In this document: positions 16,622 through 24,765 of the stretch, in pieces
Layout: each line of letters begins with the position of its first letter
How positions within the stretch are numbered: position 1 is the stretch's first letter
From: JAHHUH01 sp045123075
GTDB taxonomy: Bacteria > Bacillota > Negativicutes > Acidaminococcales > Acidaminococcaceae
DNA length: 53,589 nt
Reading direction: 5' to 3'
NCBI GenBank assembly: GCA_045123075.1
Contig: JBGVIJ010000063.1
Coordinates: forward strand, 1-53,589
Position numbers and translations under genes: made by a program
Notes under the pieces: model-generated
Database searches by the model: none
What the model was told of the DNA's origin: nothing
Seen by the model: only the letters and a program-made list of their open reading frames with translations

Positions 16622-17047
16622 ATGCAAAGATTTTTGTGGTTGATTCTCTTAATCGTTTTTACAATCTTTATTTTCTTCAGTTCTTCTTTGCCGGCAACAG
16701 AATCTGCTAAAATGAGCGGTTATGTTGTAAAAGTTCTTAAGGCTACCTTTGAAATGGTAGGTATGAGCTACGATGGTAATTTAGAATATACTATTCGTAA
16801 GTTGGCACATTTTATGGAGTTTGGCGGACAAAGCTGGCTCCTGTGCAAAACATACAGTGAGTTCTCTGTTTCTAAACGTACTTCCACCGGTTACATTCTG
16901 TTCTTAGGTTTGTTGACTGCGGTTGTAGACGAATACATTCAGTTTTTTACTCCTGGTCGTGAATGCCGTGTGACTGATGTGTTGTTAGATTTTAGCGGGA
17001 CTTTTTGTATGTGGTTGTCCTACCGAATATATCAATGGACTAAGTAA
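16622..17047 (+). CDS. VanZ-like family membrane protein
   Basis: A 141-aa protein with about four hydrophobic helices and VanZ-family motifs RKLAHFMEFGG and DEYIQFFTPGRECRVTDVLLDFSG. VanZ relatives affect teicoplanin susceptibility in some Firmicutes, but most chromosomal copies have no known role. Start ATG 16622 follows GAGGTG, only 11 bases after folD, so it is likely the last gene of the fhs transcript. Confidence 0.85.
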   Translation: MQRFLWLILLIVFTIFIFFSSSLPATESAKMSGYVVKVLKATFEMVGMSYDGNLEYTIRKLAHFMEFGGQSWLLCKTYSEFSVSKRTSTGYILFLGLLTAVVDEYIQFFTPGRECRVTDVLLDFSGTFCMWLSYRIYQWTK

Positions 17048-17055
17048 AATTTGCC

Positions 17056-17170
17056 ATAAGCACTGTTATGCTTTGTCGCAACTTATTCACTTGCTCGACG
17101 TACCATTAGTACGCCTTCGCTGCATGAATTGCGTTGCTTCGCGCCTTCCAGCACTTCTGACAAGTTTTAG
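17056..17170. repeat. Possible dispersed repeat with nested inverted repeats
   Basis: The 215-base gap between the VanZ-like and Spy-like genes has no convincing reading frame. It contains a compact structured stretch around an inverted repeat CGTAC-cattA-GTACG (17098-17112) flanked by GCTCGA and CCTTCGC elements. The style is that of intergenic REP-like repeats in related bacteria. Only one clear copy is seen in this window, so the repeat status is inferred. Confidence 0.4.
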
Positions 17171-17187
17171 GAATTAATTTTATAAGT

Positions 17188-17218
17188 AAAAAGCTGTAGC
17201 ATTTTGCTACAGCTTTTT
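17188..17218. terminator. Bidirectional intrinsic terminator
   Basis: AAGCTGTAGCA / TGCTACAGCTT stem (11 bp) with a 3-base loop, flanked by A-run and T-run, between two convergent genes. It can end both the fhs-folD-vanZ transcript and the Spy-like gene. Confidence 0.85.
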
Positions 17219-17262
17219 TGTTTAAGGGGATATTATGAATTTGAGAGAAGAAGGGGTATTGT

Positions 17263-17859
17263 TTATTTGCAATCACGATGTTGTCTATGAGGGTTAGGCA
17301 TACCGATTTTTTTAGGAGGTTGTTGAGCGCGGATGGCGTCACGTTGTTCTTTAGTCATATCACGCATTTCTTCGCGTTGAGCTTTATTATGTTTTTTCAT
17401 GCGTTCCATTTGAGCTTTGTGGAACTCTCTATCTTTTTTGATGAAGTCTTCAACTTCTTTGCGTTGTTCCGGGGTAAGCTTGTTCATTTTTGCTTCAACG
17501 CGTTCTTTGCGTTCAGCACGCCATTTGCTCATTGCTTCCTTGCGTTCTTCGGGAGACATTTTCTTCCAAGCTTCGCGGCGAGCTTCACGTTTGGCTTTCA
17601 TTGCTTCCATTTTTTCTTTGGTCATATTTTCGGGGCGAGCGAATTTGCCTTTTTTAGGATGACGGCATTGGAAGCGGTCATCAGCGTCTTTGTGACGATG
17701 TTCTTTGATATCGCAGTTGTCTTGATGTTGGAGGATTCTGTCAACTCTTTCTCTCATGGTCGGTTTTGCAGGAGCTTCGCCTGCGAAAGCTGCGTTTGCA
17801 CAGAAGGCGGTGAGTACGGTTGCTGCCAATAAAGCTTTTTTGTAGTTAGTTTTCAACAT
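17263..17859 (-). CDS. Exported Spy/CpxP-like LTXXQ-type protein
   Basis: A 198-aa highly charged exported protein. Residues 1-26 form a Sec signal peptide (LLAATVLTAFCANAAFA, cleavage after AFA). The mature part is almost entirely helical Lys/Arg/Glu/Met-rich sequence with LTXXQ-like repeats: MSPEERKEAM, LTPEQRKEVE and MTKEQRDAI. A His/Cys cluster (CDIKEHRHKDADDRFQCRH) follows the N-terminal segment and could bind metal. This resembles periplasmic Spy/CpxP chaperones of envelope-stress regulons, though the match is by composition and motif. It diverges from a two-component system. Start ATG 17859 follows GGAGTGAAAG. Confidence 0.7.
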   Translation of the reverse strand: MLKTNYKKALLAATVLTAFCANAAFAGEAPAKPTMRERVDRILQHQDNCDIKEHRHKDADDRFQCRHPKKGKFARPENMTKEKMEAMKAKREARREAWKKMSPEERKEAMSKWRAERKERVEAKMNKLTPEQRKEVEDFIKKDREFHKAQMERMKKHNKAQREEMRDMTKEQRDAIRAQQPPKKIGMPNPHRQHRDCK

Positions 17860-17953
17860 AATCTTTCACTCCTTACATTCACTTGTCGTTTTGTTGTTTA
17901 GTTGAGTTTTGTTTTGTGTGGGGTTCCTTTGTTGTGTTTATAATAACAAGGGG

Positions 17954-17976
17954 TTATGTTTTAATTATGGTTTTAA
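17954..17976. promoter_or_regulatory. Tandem direct repeat, possible response-regulator site
   Basis: TTATGTTTTAA (17954-17964) is followed directly by TTATGGTTTTAA (17965-17976). An 11-12 base period is what a dimer of an OmpR/PhoB-type regulator binds. It sits 95 bases upstream of the Spy-like start on the minus strand and 164 bases before the regulator gene. Function is inferred. Confidence 0.4.
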
Positions 17977-18065
17977 AATGTCTTTTTTGTGTTTTTTAGA
18001 CAAGCAAATTACAATGTTCAGCAACACGAAAAAGTTTGACGCTCCTTTTAGTTGAAAACATAATT

Positions 18066-18093
18066 TTGTCATAAGTAAGTTTTATATTATAAT
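18066..18093 (+). promoter_or_regulatory. Promoter of the two-component system
   Basis: TTGTCA (18066-18071), 16-base spacer, TATAAT (18088-18093), 47 bases before the response-regulator ATG. Confidence 0.6.
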
Positions 18094-18139
18094 AAAGATA
18101 ACTATAAAAATAATGAACTCAATAGAAGCGAGGTGCCCT

Positions 18140-18829
18140 ATGAACAAAATCTTAATCGCTGATGACAATAAACAAATAACTTCTATTTTAGCAAGCTACG
18201 CTCGTAAAGAAGGATTGGAACCTGTGATCGCTCTTGATGGTGCGGAAGCATTAGATATGTTTGCTCGTTTCCAAGACGATATCGTAATGGTACTCTTAGA
18301 TGTAATGATGCCTGAAGTTGACGGCTTCGAAGTTTGCCGTCGCTTGCGTAAAGAAAGCATGGTTCCCATCATTATGATTACTGCCCGTGGTGAAGACTAC
18401 GATAAAATCATGGGACTTGACATCGGTGCTGATGATTATGTAATCAAACCTTTCTCTGCTAACGAAGTAATGGCGAGAGTTCGTGCAGTTCTGCGCCGCA
18501 TCCAAGTTCAAGAGCAACAAAAGCAAAATGTTTACGACGTAAGTAATTTGCACATTGACTTGGACAAATATACTGTAGAAATTGGTGGAGAAGAAGTACC
18601 ACTCACTAAAAAAGAGATTGAACTCCTTTGGACTCTGGCGAAAAATAGCACTAAAGTTTTCAGCCGTGAAAATTTGTTGGACAGTATTTGGGGCTACGAT
18701 TATTTTGGCGATAGCCGTACTGTAGACAGTCACATCAAACGTTTGCGTGCTAAATTGGATAAGTACGAACACGAAGGGTGGGACATTAAAACAATTTGGG
18801 GCGTTGGCTATCGCTTTGAAGTAAAATAA
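18140..18829 (+). CDS. OmpR/PhoB-family response regulator
   Basis: A 229-aa DNA-binding response regulator. The receiver domain (1-120) has the acidic pocket ADDN (7-10), phospho-acceptor Asp54 in VLLDVMMP, and the conserved Lys in VIKPFS. The C-terminal winged helix (about 130-229) has the trans-reg signature SRENLLDSIWGYDYFGDSRT followed by VDSHIKRLRAKL and GVGYRFE. Start ATG 18140 follows GAGGTG. The kinase gene follows after about 10 bases. The divergent Spy-like gene is a plausible target. Confidence 0.92.
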   Translation: MNKILIADDNKQITSILASYARKEGLEPVIALDGAEALDMFARFQDDIVMVLLDVMMPEVDGFEVCRRLRKESMVPIIMITARGEDYDKIMGLDIGADDYVIKPFSANEVMARVRAVLRRIQVQEQQKQNVYDVSNLHIDLDKYTVEIGGEEVPLTKKEIELLWTLAKNSTKVFSRENLLDSIWGYDYFGDSRTVDSHIKRLRAKLDKYEHEGWDIKTIWGVGYRFEVK

Positions 18830-18841
18830 TGGAGCAAGATG

Positions 18842-20362
18842 ATGAAAAATAAATTCAGCAACAAAATTGCTGTCAAGCTTACTTTTTATTTTGCTGCGGT
18901 ACTGCTGACTTTCTCCCTGATTATGGGTGCATTGTTCTACCAGTTCTTTAAGCAGCACAATATTGATTTAACGAAAAAGGAAATGAATTTGCGTGCCGTA
19001 AAAATTGCGGAAGTAATCAGTGCTGATCTTGATTGGTTGCAAGGTCGTTACGGAGAGAAAATTTCCCAAAGTCGTTTTATTAAAAGTTTGGACAATGCTA
19101 TGCAAGAGATTGTGTGGGTTGTTGATAGCGAGCGCAATCTGAATATGAATATGGATGTGGTACGCAAGTTCCACGCTCGCAGTGGTAAACATCGTGAGAA
19201 GATGCGTCATCTTATTCCTGCTGACCCCCAGGATGCTTACCAAAAATTGCCGAAGAATATTAAAGAATATGTGGAAGAAGCTTTTCAAGGTAAGAACTTT
19301 GTTTTGGAAGAGTATAACTCCGTACTTGACGATACCATGCTTACAGTTGGTGCTCCTGTTTATGATAAGAACGGCGTAGTCAAAGCGGTGGTTATGCTTC
19401 ATTCTCCAGTACAAGGTATGCGTGATGCTGTTTGGGCAGGTCTGAGGATTTTGTCTTACAGTGTTTTAGTTGCGTTAGTTTTGGTATCCGTTTTGAGTAT
19501 TGTGCTTTCTTGGCGTTTCACTAAACCCTTGAATGCTATGAAAGAAATTGCAATGCGTTTGGCGGATAAGGATTACAAAGCTCGTTGTAACATTACCCAA
19601 GATGATGAGATTGGTGAACTTGCCAGAACCTTGGACGTATTGAGTGAGCGCTTGCAATTGGCAGACGAAGAAAGCCAAAAACTTGAAAAGCTTCGTCGTG
19701 AATTTATTGCCAATATTTCTCACGAACTGCGTACTCCGGTAACTGTTATTCGTGGTAGCTTGGAAGCGTTGCGTGACGGTGTTGTTACGGAGCCGGAAGA
19801 AGTTCAGGAATATCATGACCAAATGCTTTCGGAAAGTGTTTTCTTGCAACGTTTGATTAACGATTTGCTTGACCTTTCTCGTTTGCAAAATATGGATTTC
19901 CCCATTGAAAAAGAGCCTTTGAATTTGTGCGAAGTAGTGCAGGATGCAGTGCGTAGCAGTAGACGTTTAGGTTTGGAAAAGGATATCGAGATAGAACTGA
20001 GTTCTGATACGGATTTGTATGTGCTTAATGGCGACTATGGTCGTTTGCGTCAAATGCTATTAGTATTTTTGCATAATAGCATTAAGTTTTCTGATGAAGG
20101 CGGCAAGATTGAAGTTGCTTTGGGAAAAGACAAGCTTTTCATTAAGGACTACGGTTGTGGCATTAAGGCAGAGGATATTCCTCACGCTTTTGACAGATTC
20201 TACAAAGCTCGCAATGAGAAAAATAAATCCGGTAGTGGTTTAGGGCTTGCCATTGCCAAACAAATTGCTTTGCGTCACGATATGAGTTTGGAACTGGAAA
20301 GTGAGCAAGGCGTTTTCACAAAGATTACCGTAAATTTACCGCCTAAGGAAAAGGTGGAATAG
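18842..20362 (+). CDS. Sensor histidine kinase
   Basis: A 506-aa membrane sensor kinase. Two transmembrane helices (about 14-34 and 203-223) enclose an extracytoplasmic sensor domain of roughly 165 residues (sCache/PAS-like), followed by HAMP, HisKA with phospho-acceptor His294 in ANISHELRTPV, and HATPase boxes NSIKF, DYGCGI and GSGLGLAIAK. ATG 18842 is preferred to ATG 18839 because its spacing to GGAG is 7 rather than 4 bases. It is the partner of the regulator just upstream. The signal is not apparent, but the Spy-like neighbour hints at envelope stress or metal. Confidence 0.9.
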   Translation: MKNKFSNKIAVKLTFYFAAVLLTFSLIMGALFYQFFKQHNIDLTKKEMNLRAVKIAEVISADLDWLQGRYGEKISQSRFIKSLDNAMQEIVWVVDSERNLNMNMDVVRKFHARSGKHREKMRHLIPADPQDAYQKLPKNIKEYVEEAFQGKNFVLEEYNSVLDDTMLTVGAPVYDKNGVVKAVVMLHSPVQGMRDAVWAGLRILSYSVLVALVLVSVLSIVLSWRFTKPLNAMKEIAMRLADKDYKARCNITQDDEIGELARTLDVLSERLQLADEESQKLEKLRREFIANISHELRTPVTVIRGSLEALRDGVVTEPEEVQEYHDQMLSESVFLQRLINDLLDLSRLQNMDFPIEKEPLNLCEVVQDAVRSSRRLGLEKDIEIELSSDTDLYVLNGDYGRLRQMLLVFLHNSIKFSDEGGKIEVALGKDKLFIKDYGCGIKAEDIPHAFDRFYKARNEKNKSGSGLGLAIAKQIALRHDMSLELESEQGVFTKITVNLPPKEKVE

Positions 20363-20371
20363 GAGTTTAAA

Positions 20372-21124
20372 ATGATGAATTATGGTTGTGAAGGACTGAA
20401 CGTTGTAATTAGCGGTGGAACTTCCGGGATAGGTTTGGCGGCGGCAGAAAAGTTCTTGCGTGATGGAGCTAATGTCTATCTTTTAGGACGAAGTGTTTTG
20501 CGTGGTGCCATGGCAGTGCAAAAGCTGCTCGCTATTACAGAGCGTAGTGCTATCTATATTCCCTGTAATGTGACGAGCGTTGAAGATTGTCGCAAGGCTT
20601 TACAAAGTATTGGTGGCAACATTCACGTTCTGGTAAATGCTGCAGGCGTTTATATGGAGCAACGTTTGGAGAATGTAACAGAAGAAGATATAACTGACGT
20701 TTTTGATACCAATGTTAAAGGTACGATGCTGCTTACCCAAGCCGCGTTGCCTTTTATGTACAGTGGCGGAAGTATCGTAAATATCGCATCTGATGCAGGA
20801 ATTAGTGGTAACTATGGTTGTCCGGTGTATTGTGCTTCCAAGGGTGCAATAGTGGCGTTGACCAAAGCTTTGGCTCTCGATTATGCGCCTAACATTCGAG
20901 TAAATTGCGTGTGCCCTGCTGACGTCGATACTCCACTTCTTAGAAAACAGTTGGAAGCAAGTAACGGGGGTTATACTTTAAGTGATATGGCTGATGCTTA
21001 CCCTTTAGGACGTATTGGTAGAGCGGAGGAGATTGCCCACGTAATTTGCAGTGTAGCAAGTCCCCATAATAGTTTTATGACTGGTTCAATCATTGCGGTT
21101 GACGGTGGTTTAACAGCTAAATAA
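20372..21124 (+). CDS. Short-chain dehydrogenase/reductase
   Basis: A 250-aa classical SDR. The cofactor motif GGTSGIG (about 15-21), NAAG, the catalytic Ser in IASDAG and the YCASKGA Tyr-xxx-Lys pair are present, and the C-terminus VDGGLTAK is typical. The substrate is not readable; homology to 3-oxoacyl-ACP reductases (FabG) is generic. It lies 9 bases after the kinase gene with its own AGGAG site, so it is probably co-transcribed with the two-component system. Confidence 0.85.
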   Translation: MMNYGCEGLNVVISGGTSGIGLAAAEKFLRDGANVYLLGRSVLRGAMAVQKLLAITERSAIYIPCNVTSVEDCRKALQSIGGNIHVLVNAAGVYMEQRLENVTEEDITDVFDTNVKGTMLLTQAALPFMYSGGSIVNIASDAGISGNYGCPVYCASKGAIVALTKALALDYAPNIRVNCVCPADVDTPLLRKQLEASNGGYTLSDMADAYPLGRIGRAEEIAHVICSVASPHNSFMTGSIIAVDGGLTAK

Positions 21125-21130
21125 GTATAC

Positions 21131-21162
21131 AAAAAAGCACTGCGAAAACGCAGTGCTTTTTA
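21131..21162 (+). terminator. Intrinsic terminator after the SDR gene
   Basis: AAAAAGCACTGCG / CGCAGTGCTTTTT stem with a 4-base AAAA loop. Confidence 0.9.
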
Positions 21163-21163
21163 T

Positions 21164-21191
21164 TTGTTTTAGTGCGTTAAAGTGCTATAAT
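21164..21191 (+). promoter_or_regulatory. Promoter of murI
   Basis: TTGTTT (21164-21169), 16-base spacer, TATAAT (21186-21191), 50 bases before the murI ATG. Confidence 0.5.
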
Positions 21192-21240
21192 ATAACTAAC
21201 ATTTTACTCAAGAAGGTTATCCGTTTTAGGAGGTGCTTTT

Positions 21241-22038
21241 ATGAAAAGTAATGCACCCATTGGTGTTTTAGATTCTGGCGTAGGTGGTCTTTCGGTGCTG
21301 AAAGTTTTGCACCAAATGATGCCGCATGAAAATTTTATATATGTTGGCGATACTGCTCGTACTCCTTATGGTTGTCGTAGTGAAGCAGAGATTCGTCAGT
21401 TTGTGGAAGAACTTATTTCTTGGGTGGAGCGTCAAGGCGTGAAGCAAGTTGTCATTGCCTGTAATACTCTTACCATGCTTGGTATAGATAGTTTAAAAAA
21501 GAAGCATCCTTTTGAATTTGTAGGCATGTCTAAAGGTGAACAGCTTTTGTTAGCGGCAAGCAAGAAGAAAAAGATTGGCGTTTTTGCAACTCAATTTACT
21601 ATTAGTACGGAAGCCCATAAGAAAGCTATTGTGGAGGCAGACGCTTCTGCGAAAGTTTATCCCATGGCTTGTCCTAAGTTTGTTCCTTTAGTGGAAGGAG
21701 AACAGTTTGAGAGTCCTGAACTTGAGCAAGCCGTAGCGGAATATGCAGCTCCCTTGAAAGAAGCTGGAATTGATGCCTTGATTTTATCTTGCACTCATTA
21801 TCCTTTTATCAAAGATGTGGTTGAAGCAGAGTTTGGCCCTGATGTGGCTGTTATTGATCCTGCAGAAGCTACTGCTAAATTATCTAAAGAGGCATTGGAA
21901 AGAGAAGGATTACTTAACGAAGGAGAAGGTAGTGTTACCATTTGCTGCACTGCTGATTTGGAAAGAGTGAAACGTTTGGTGGCAAGAATGTTACCTTTGG
22001 AACAATGTTCGTTTAAAGAAATCACCTTAATTTCGTAA
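21241..22038 (+). CDS. murI: Glutamate racemase
   Basis: Makes D-glutamate for peptidoglycan stem peptides by cofactor-independent racemisation. The 265-aa protein has Asp11 in VLDSGVGGLSV and the two catalytic cysteines Cys74 (ACNTL) and Cys184 (SCTHYPF); the YVGDTARTPYG segment is also typical. Start ATG 21241 follows AGGAGG. It is a single-gene unit between the SDR terminator and the antiporter operon. Confidence 0.95.
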   Translation: MKSNAPIGVLDSGVGGLSVLKVLHQMMPHENFIYVGDTARTPYGCRSEAEIRQFVEELISWVERQGVKQVVIACNTLTMLGIDSLKKKHPFEFVGMSKGEQLLLAASKKKKIGVFATQFTISTEAHKKAIVEADASAKVYPMACPKFVPLVEGEQFESPELEQAVAEYAAPLKEAGIDALILSCTHYPFIKDVVEAEFGPDVAVIDPAEATAKLSKEALEREGLLNEGEGSVTICCTADLERVKRLVARMLPLEQCSFKEITLIS

Positions 22039-22042
22039 AGGT

Positions 22043-22090
22043 CACAAATTTTTTATAAACCGAGAAAACAGGCAGGAATTTGTGTCTTTT
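22043..22090 (+). terminator. Possible weak terminator after murI
   Basis: CACAAATT (22043-22050) pairs with AATTTGTG (22077-22084) across a 26-base loop, followed by TCTTTTT. The stem is AT-rich and the loop long, so this is tentative. Confidence 0.35.
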
Positions 22091-22109
22091 TGTCAAATAA
22101 CTATAGAAT
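22080..22109 (+). promoter_or_regulatory. Possible promoter of the antiporter operon
   Basis: TTGTGT (22080-22085), 18-base spacer, TAGAAT (22104-22109). It is the best candidate in the 160-base gap between murI and the operon, but not a strong match. Confidence 0.35.
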
Positions 22110-22198
22110 TAAAGAAATAGGGCAAAGTAGCCTCTTTTGCTTTTTCTGCTGTTAAATTGTAAGACGGCAAATACATAAAATGAAGAAAGGTGGTAACC

Positions 22199-22774
22199 GT
22201 GCTAAAACAAGAAAGTTTAGATAATGCAAAAATCGTCGGTTCCCCGATAGTACATAAGGTGTGCTTGTTCATGTTGCTTTTTGCATTTTGGATGGCATTA
22301 GTAGGAACGTTAAAAACGAAATTTGTCATTTACGGTATCGTTACGGCGGCTACAACAGTGTGGATGTGTTATCCCTTGTTGTTAGTTCCAAACAAGGACG
22401 GTGGCAGAAAGTATTTTGTATTCGGAATATCAATTTTCAAATTTATTAGCTATTCTATTTGGTTGATGTGGCAGTTGGTATTGGCGAATATTGATGTTTT
22501 AAAAGCAACAACTAGTCAAAATCTGGATATCGATCCGAAAGTTGTGCGTTTCTACTTTAAGGTAGATAATCCTATGGCTTATGTTGTCTTGGCTAACTCC
22601 ATTACCCTTACTCCCGGTACTGTAACTCTTAATGTTACTGACGACGGCTTGTTTGAAATTCATGCTTTGACCGTGGGTGCGGCAGAAGGCGTTTTGGATG
22701 GTAGCTTCCAGAAAAAAGTTGCAGATTTGTATGGCATAGATTACGAATTTGCTGTGGTGGAAGAGGAGGAATAA
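22199..22774 (+). CDS. mnhE: Na+/H+ antiporter subunit E (MrpE/MbhA type)
   Basis: A 191-aa protein with two or three N-terminal helices and the MnhE-family C-terminal domain, including NSITLTPGTVTLNV and HALTVGAAEG. Start GTG 22199 is 5-6 bases after AAAGGTGG; the longer reading from 22190 starts inside that site. It opens an operon of eleven genes with overlapping or nearly touching ends, which would assemble into one membrane complex exchanging Na+ for H+. Confidence 0.85.
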   Translation: MLKQESLDNAKIVGSPIVHKVCLFMLLFAFWMALVGTLKTKFVIYGIVTAATTVWMCYPLLLVPNKDGGRKYFVFGISIFKFISYSIWLMWQLVLANIDVLKATTSQNLDIDPKVVRFYFKVDNPMAYVVLANSITLTPGTVTLNVTDDGLFEIHALTVGAAEGVLDGSFQKKVADLYGIDYEFAVVEEEE

Positions 22775-22777
22775 CAT

Positions 22778-23041
22778 ATGAATATTATTTTTATAATCCT
22801 CATGGTTTCCATCATCTTTGTGATTGCTATGATGTTGCAACGTGTGTTCCAAGGTCCTACAGTTTATGATCGTATGAATGGTTTGGGCGTAATCGGTGCA
22901 GATACCATTTTACTTCTGGTTCTCTTCGGTTATATTGACAATCGTCCTGATATGTATGTGGACATTGCCATTTCTTATGCATTGTTAGGCTTTGTAGGCT
23001 CTGTAATTATTGCTAAGTTCCTGGGAGGTAAAAACATATGA
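22778..23041 (+). CDS. mnhF: Na+/H+ antiporter subunit F (MrpF/MbhB type)
   Basis: An 87-aa three-helix membrane protein with the MnhF segment RVFQGPTVYDRMNGLGVIGAD and the conserved helix DIAISYALLGFVG. It starts 3 bases after mnhE and its end overlaps mnhG by four bases (ATGA). Confidence 0.88.
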   Translation: MNIIFIILMVSIIFVIAMMLQRVFQGPTVYDRMNGLGVIGADTILLLVLFGYIDNRPDMYVDIAISYALLGFVGSVIIAKFLGGKNI

Positions 23042-23403
23042 TTTGTGATTTTACCATCAGAGAAATTATTGCAGCATTGTTTATTTTAGGTGGTTCCGTA
23101 TTCTTTATCGGTTCTGCCATCGGTATGCTGCGTTTACCGGATTTCTATTCTAGAATTCATGCTTCCGGTAATAGTGAAACTTTAGGATGTATGCTTTCCT
23201 TTATCGGTTTGATTATTTATGAAGGATTTACAATTACTTCCCTGAAGATGGCTTTAGTATTTACTATCGTATTTTTAGCTAACCCCATTGGCTCCCATAT
23301 CTTGGGCAAAGCGGCTTATAAATCCGGGCATAGGGTTGTAACAGCTAAAGATTTGGCTGAAGAAGTAGAGAAGGAGGAAGACGATGCAAATATACATCAT
23401 TGA
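23038..23403 (+). CDS. mnhG: Na+/H+ antiporter subunit G (MrpG/MbhC type)
   Basis: A 121-aa three-helix protein with the PhaG/MnhG signature GMLRLPDFYSRIHASGNSET. The C-terminus is a charged cytoplasmic tail ending in EEDDANIHH. It starts inside the mnhF stop codon after GGGAGG and overlaps the next gene by 20 bases. Confidence 0.9.
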   Translation: MICDFTIREIIAALFILGGSVFFIGSAIGMLRLPDFYSRIHASGNSETLGCMLSFIGLIIYEGFTITSLKMALVFTIVFLANPIGSHILGKAAYKSGHRVVTAKDLAEEVEKEEDDANIHH

Positions 23404-23626
23404 AGCTGTGTTGCTGATTTTCTTAATTCTCATTACTTGTGCCGTAATCTTCTGTAAGGATTTGCTCAGTGCGGCTGTAATTTACAGTGGTTTCAGCTTC
23501 TGTGCAGTGCTTCTGTATTTTATGATGGGTGCACCTGACGTAGCTTTTACCGAAGCAGTTATCGGTACAATCTCTACAATCTTCTTTGTAGCTTCCTTGA
23601 AGAAAATTGATAGGTGGTGTAAATAA
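23384..23626 (+). CDS. MbhD-like (DUF4040) antiporter subunit
   Basis: An 80-aa membrane protein of three helices containing the MbhD hallmark GAPDVAFTEAVIGT. In classical Mrp antiporters this segment is the C-terminal part of the large MrpA; here it is a separate subunit as in archaeal membrane-bound hydrogenase (MbhD). Start ATG 23384 follows GGAGGAAG. It touches the next gene at a TAATG junction. Confidence 0.83.
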   Translation: MQIYIIEAVLLIFLILITCAVIFCKDLLSAAVIYSGFSFCAVLLYFMMGAPDVAFTEAVIGTISTIFFVASLKKIDRWCK

Positions 23627-23961
23627 TGCGTGGATTAGTAGCTGTATTACTGGCGGTTATAACTGGCATCTTCTGCTCTTTTGTAACCTATCTGCCGGAG
23701 ATTGGCAATGTGAATAACGCTCCTAACCAGCATGTTACTCCTTCCTATATCTCCCGCAGTGTTGAAGATACCGGTTCTCCTAACGTAGTTACCGGTGTCA
23801 TCATTGACTACAGAGGTTTCGATACCATGTGGGAAACCGGCGTAATGTTCTTGGCCGGTTTGACTACCGTTCTGCTTTTGACCAGTAATAAGGTTGGCAG
23901 ACGCCCCGAAGAAGAACCGGATGATGTAGATGATTCGGAAGAAGGGGAGGTAATTAAATGA
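23626..23961 (+). CDS. MbhE-like antiporter subunit
   Basis: A 111-aa protein with an N-terminal helix, an exported loop containing the TGSPNVVTGVIIDYRGFDT segment, a second helix (ETGVMFLAGLTTVLLLT) and an acidic cytoplasmic tail. This is the MbhE-type domain that is otherwise fused near the C-terminus of MrpA or start of MrpB. It overlaps the following gene by four bases. Confidence 0.8.
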   Translation: MRGLVAVLLAVITGIFCSFVTYLPEIGNVNNAPNQHVTPSYISRSVEDTGSPNVVTGVIIDYRGFDTMWETGVMFLAGLTTVLLLTSNKVGRRPEEEPDDVDDSEEGEVIK

Positions 23962-24407
23962 GACAAGGTTTTGGTGGTATTGTATTAAGTACTGCGTTTA
24001 GATTACTTGTTCCCTTTAGCATCGTGTATGGCGTTTACATTCTGTGCTTTGGTGAATATTCTCCTGGCGGTGGTTTCCAAGCAGGTGCGCTTTTGGCAGT
24101 AGGTGTATTGCTCTCGCGTATGATTTTAGGTGAAGATGCAAAATTCAACATTCAAGGTAAAACTTCTGTTGTTTTAGCTGGTGTTGGGACTTTTATTTAT
24201 ACTCTCGTTGGTTGGGTGACTATTTTTGGTGGCGGCAAATTCTTGGAATATGATTTTATGCCAATCGTTATGGAGCCTAAACACGAAATGCACGCTATGG
24301 CGATTTTCTTAATCGAAATTGGCGTAACCATGTGTGTAATGATGACAATCATTAACTTGATGGATTCTATTATAAAAAGGGGTGACGATGATGGAAGTAT
24401 TGAATGA
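23958..24407 (+). CDS. mnhB: Na+/H+ antiporter subunit B (MrpB/MbhF type)
   Basis: A 149-aa four-helix protein with the MnhB signature FGEYSPGGGFQAGALLAVGV and the C-terminal helix FLIEIGVTMCVMMTIINL. It starts at ATG 23958 after GGGGAGG and overlaps both neighbours, so translation is coupled. Confidence 0.88.
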   Translation: MRQGFGGIVLSTAFRLLVPFSIVYGVYILCFGEYSPGGGFQAGALLAVGVLLSRMILGEDAKFNIQGKTSVVLAGVGTFIYTLVGWVTIFGGGKFLEYDFMPIVMEPKHEMHAMAIFLIEIGVTMCVMMTIINLMDSIIKRGDDDGSIE

Positions 24408-24765
24408 ATTCTTGAAAACTAAAGGCATCTACTCCCTTGTTATGATTTTATTCTTCTTAGGCATTTATGGTATGGTTTTAGCTAAAAACTATATGAAAAA
24501 GTTGATGGCTATGAACGTTATGCAGGTTGCTGTAATTTACTTCTACCTGTGCTTTGCACAAAAAGATGGTGCAATGGTGCCTGTTCTTGACGGCATTACC
24601 AATAACCCTAATGCTTACATTAACCCTTTGCCTCATGGCTTGATGCTTACTGCGATCGTAGTAAGCCTTGGTACTACGGGCGTAGCTTTGGCGCTGTTGA
24701 TGCGCATTAAAGAAATCTATGGTTCCGTAGAAGAGGTTGAGGTTCTGAGGAGGGCTAGCAAATGA
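24388..24765 (+). CDS. mnhC: Na+/H+ antiporter subunit C (MrpC/MbhG, NuoK-like)
   Basis: A roughly 125-aa NuoK-like protein with three helices: GIYGMVLAKNYMKKLMAMNVMQ includes the expected first-helix region, and the last helix has the segment AIVVSLGTTGVALALLMRI. Start is ATG 24388 or 24391, after AAAAGGGG. It overlaps mnhB by about 20 bases and mnhD by four. Confidence 0.86.
   Translation: MMEVLNEFLKTKGIYSLVMILFFLGIYGMVLAKNYMKKLMAMNVMQVAVIYFYLCFAQKDGAMVPVLDGITNNPNAYINPLPHGLMLTAIVVSLGTTGVALALLMRIKEIYGSVEEVEVLRRASK

Noticed and set aside
17278..17832. Plus-strand frame of 184 codons opposite the Spy-like gene
   Set aside because: Very Phe/His-rich sequence typical of the complement of a Lys/Glu-rich gene; the minus strand has a signal peptide and a good ribosome site.
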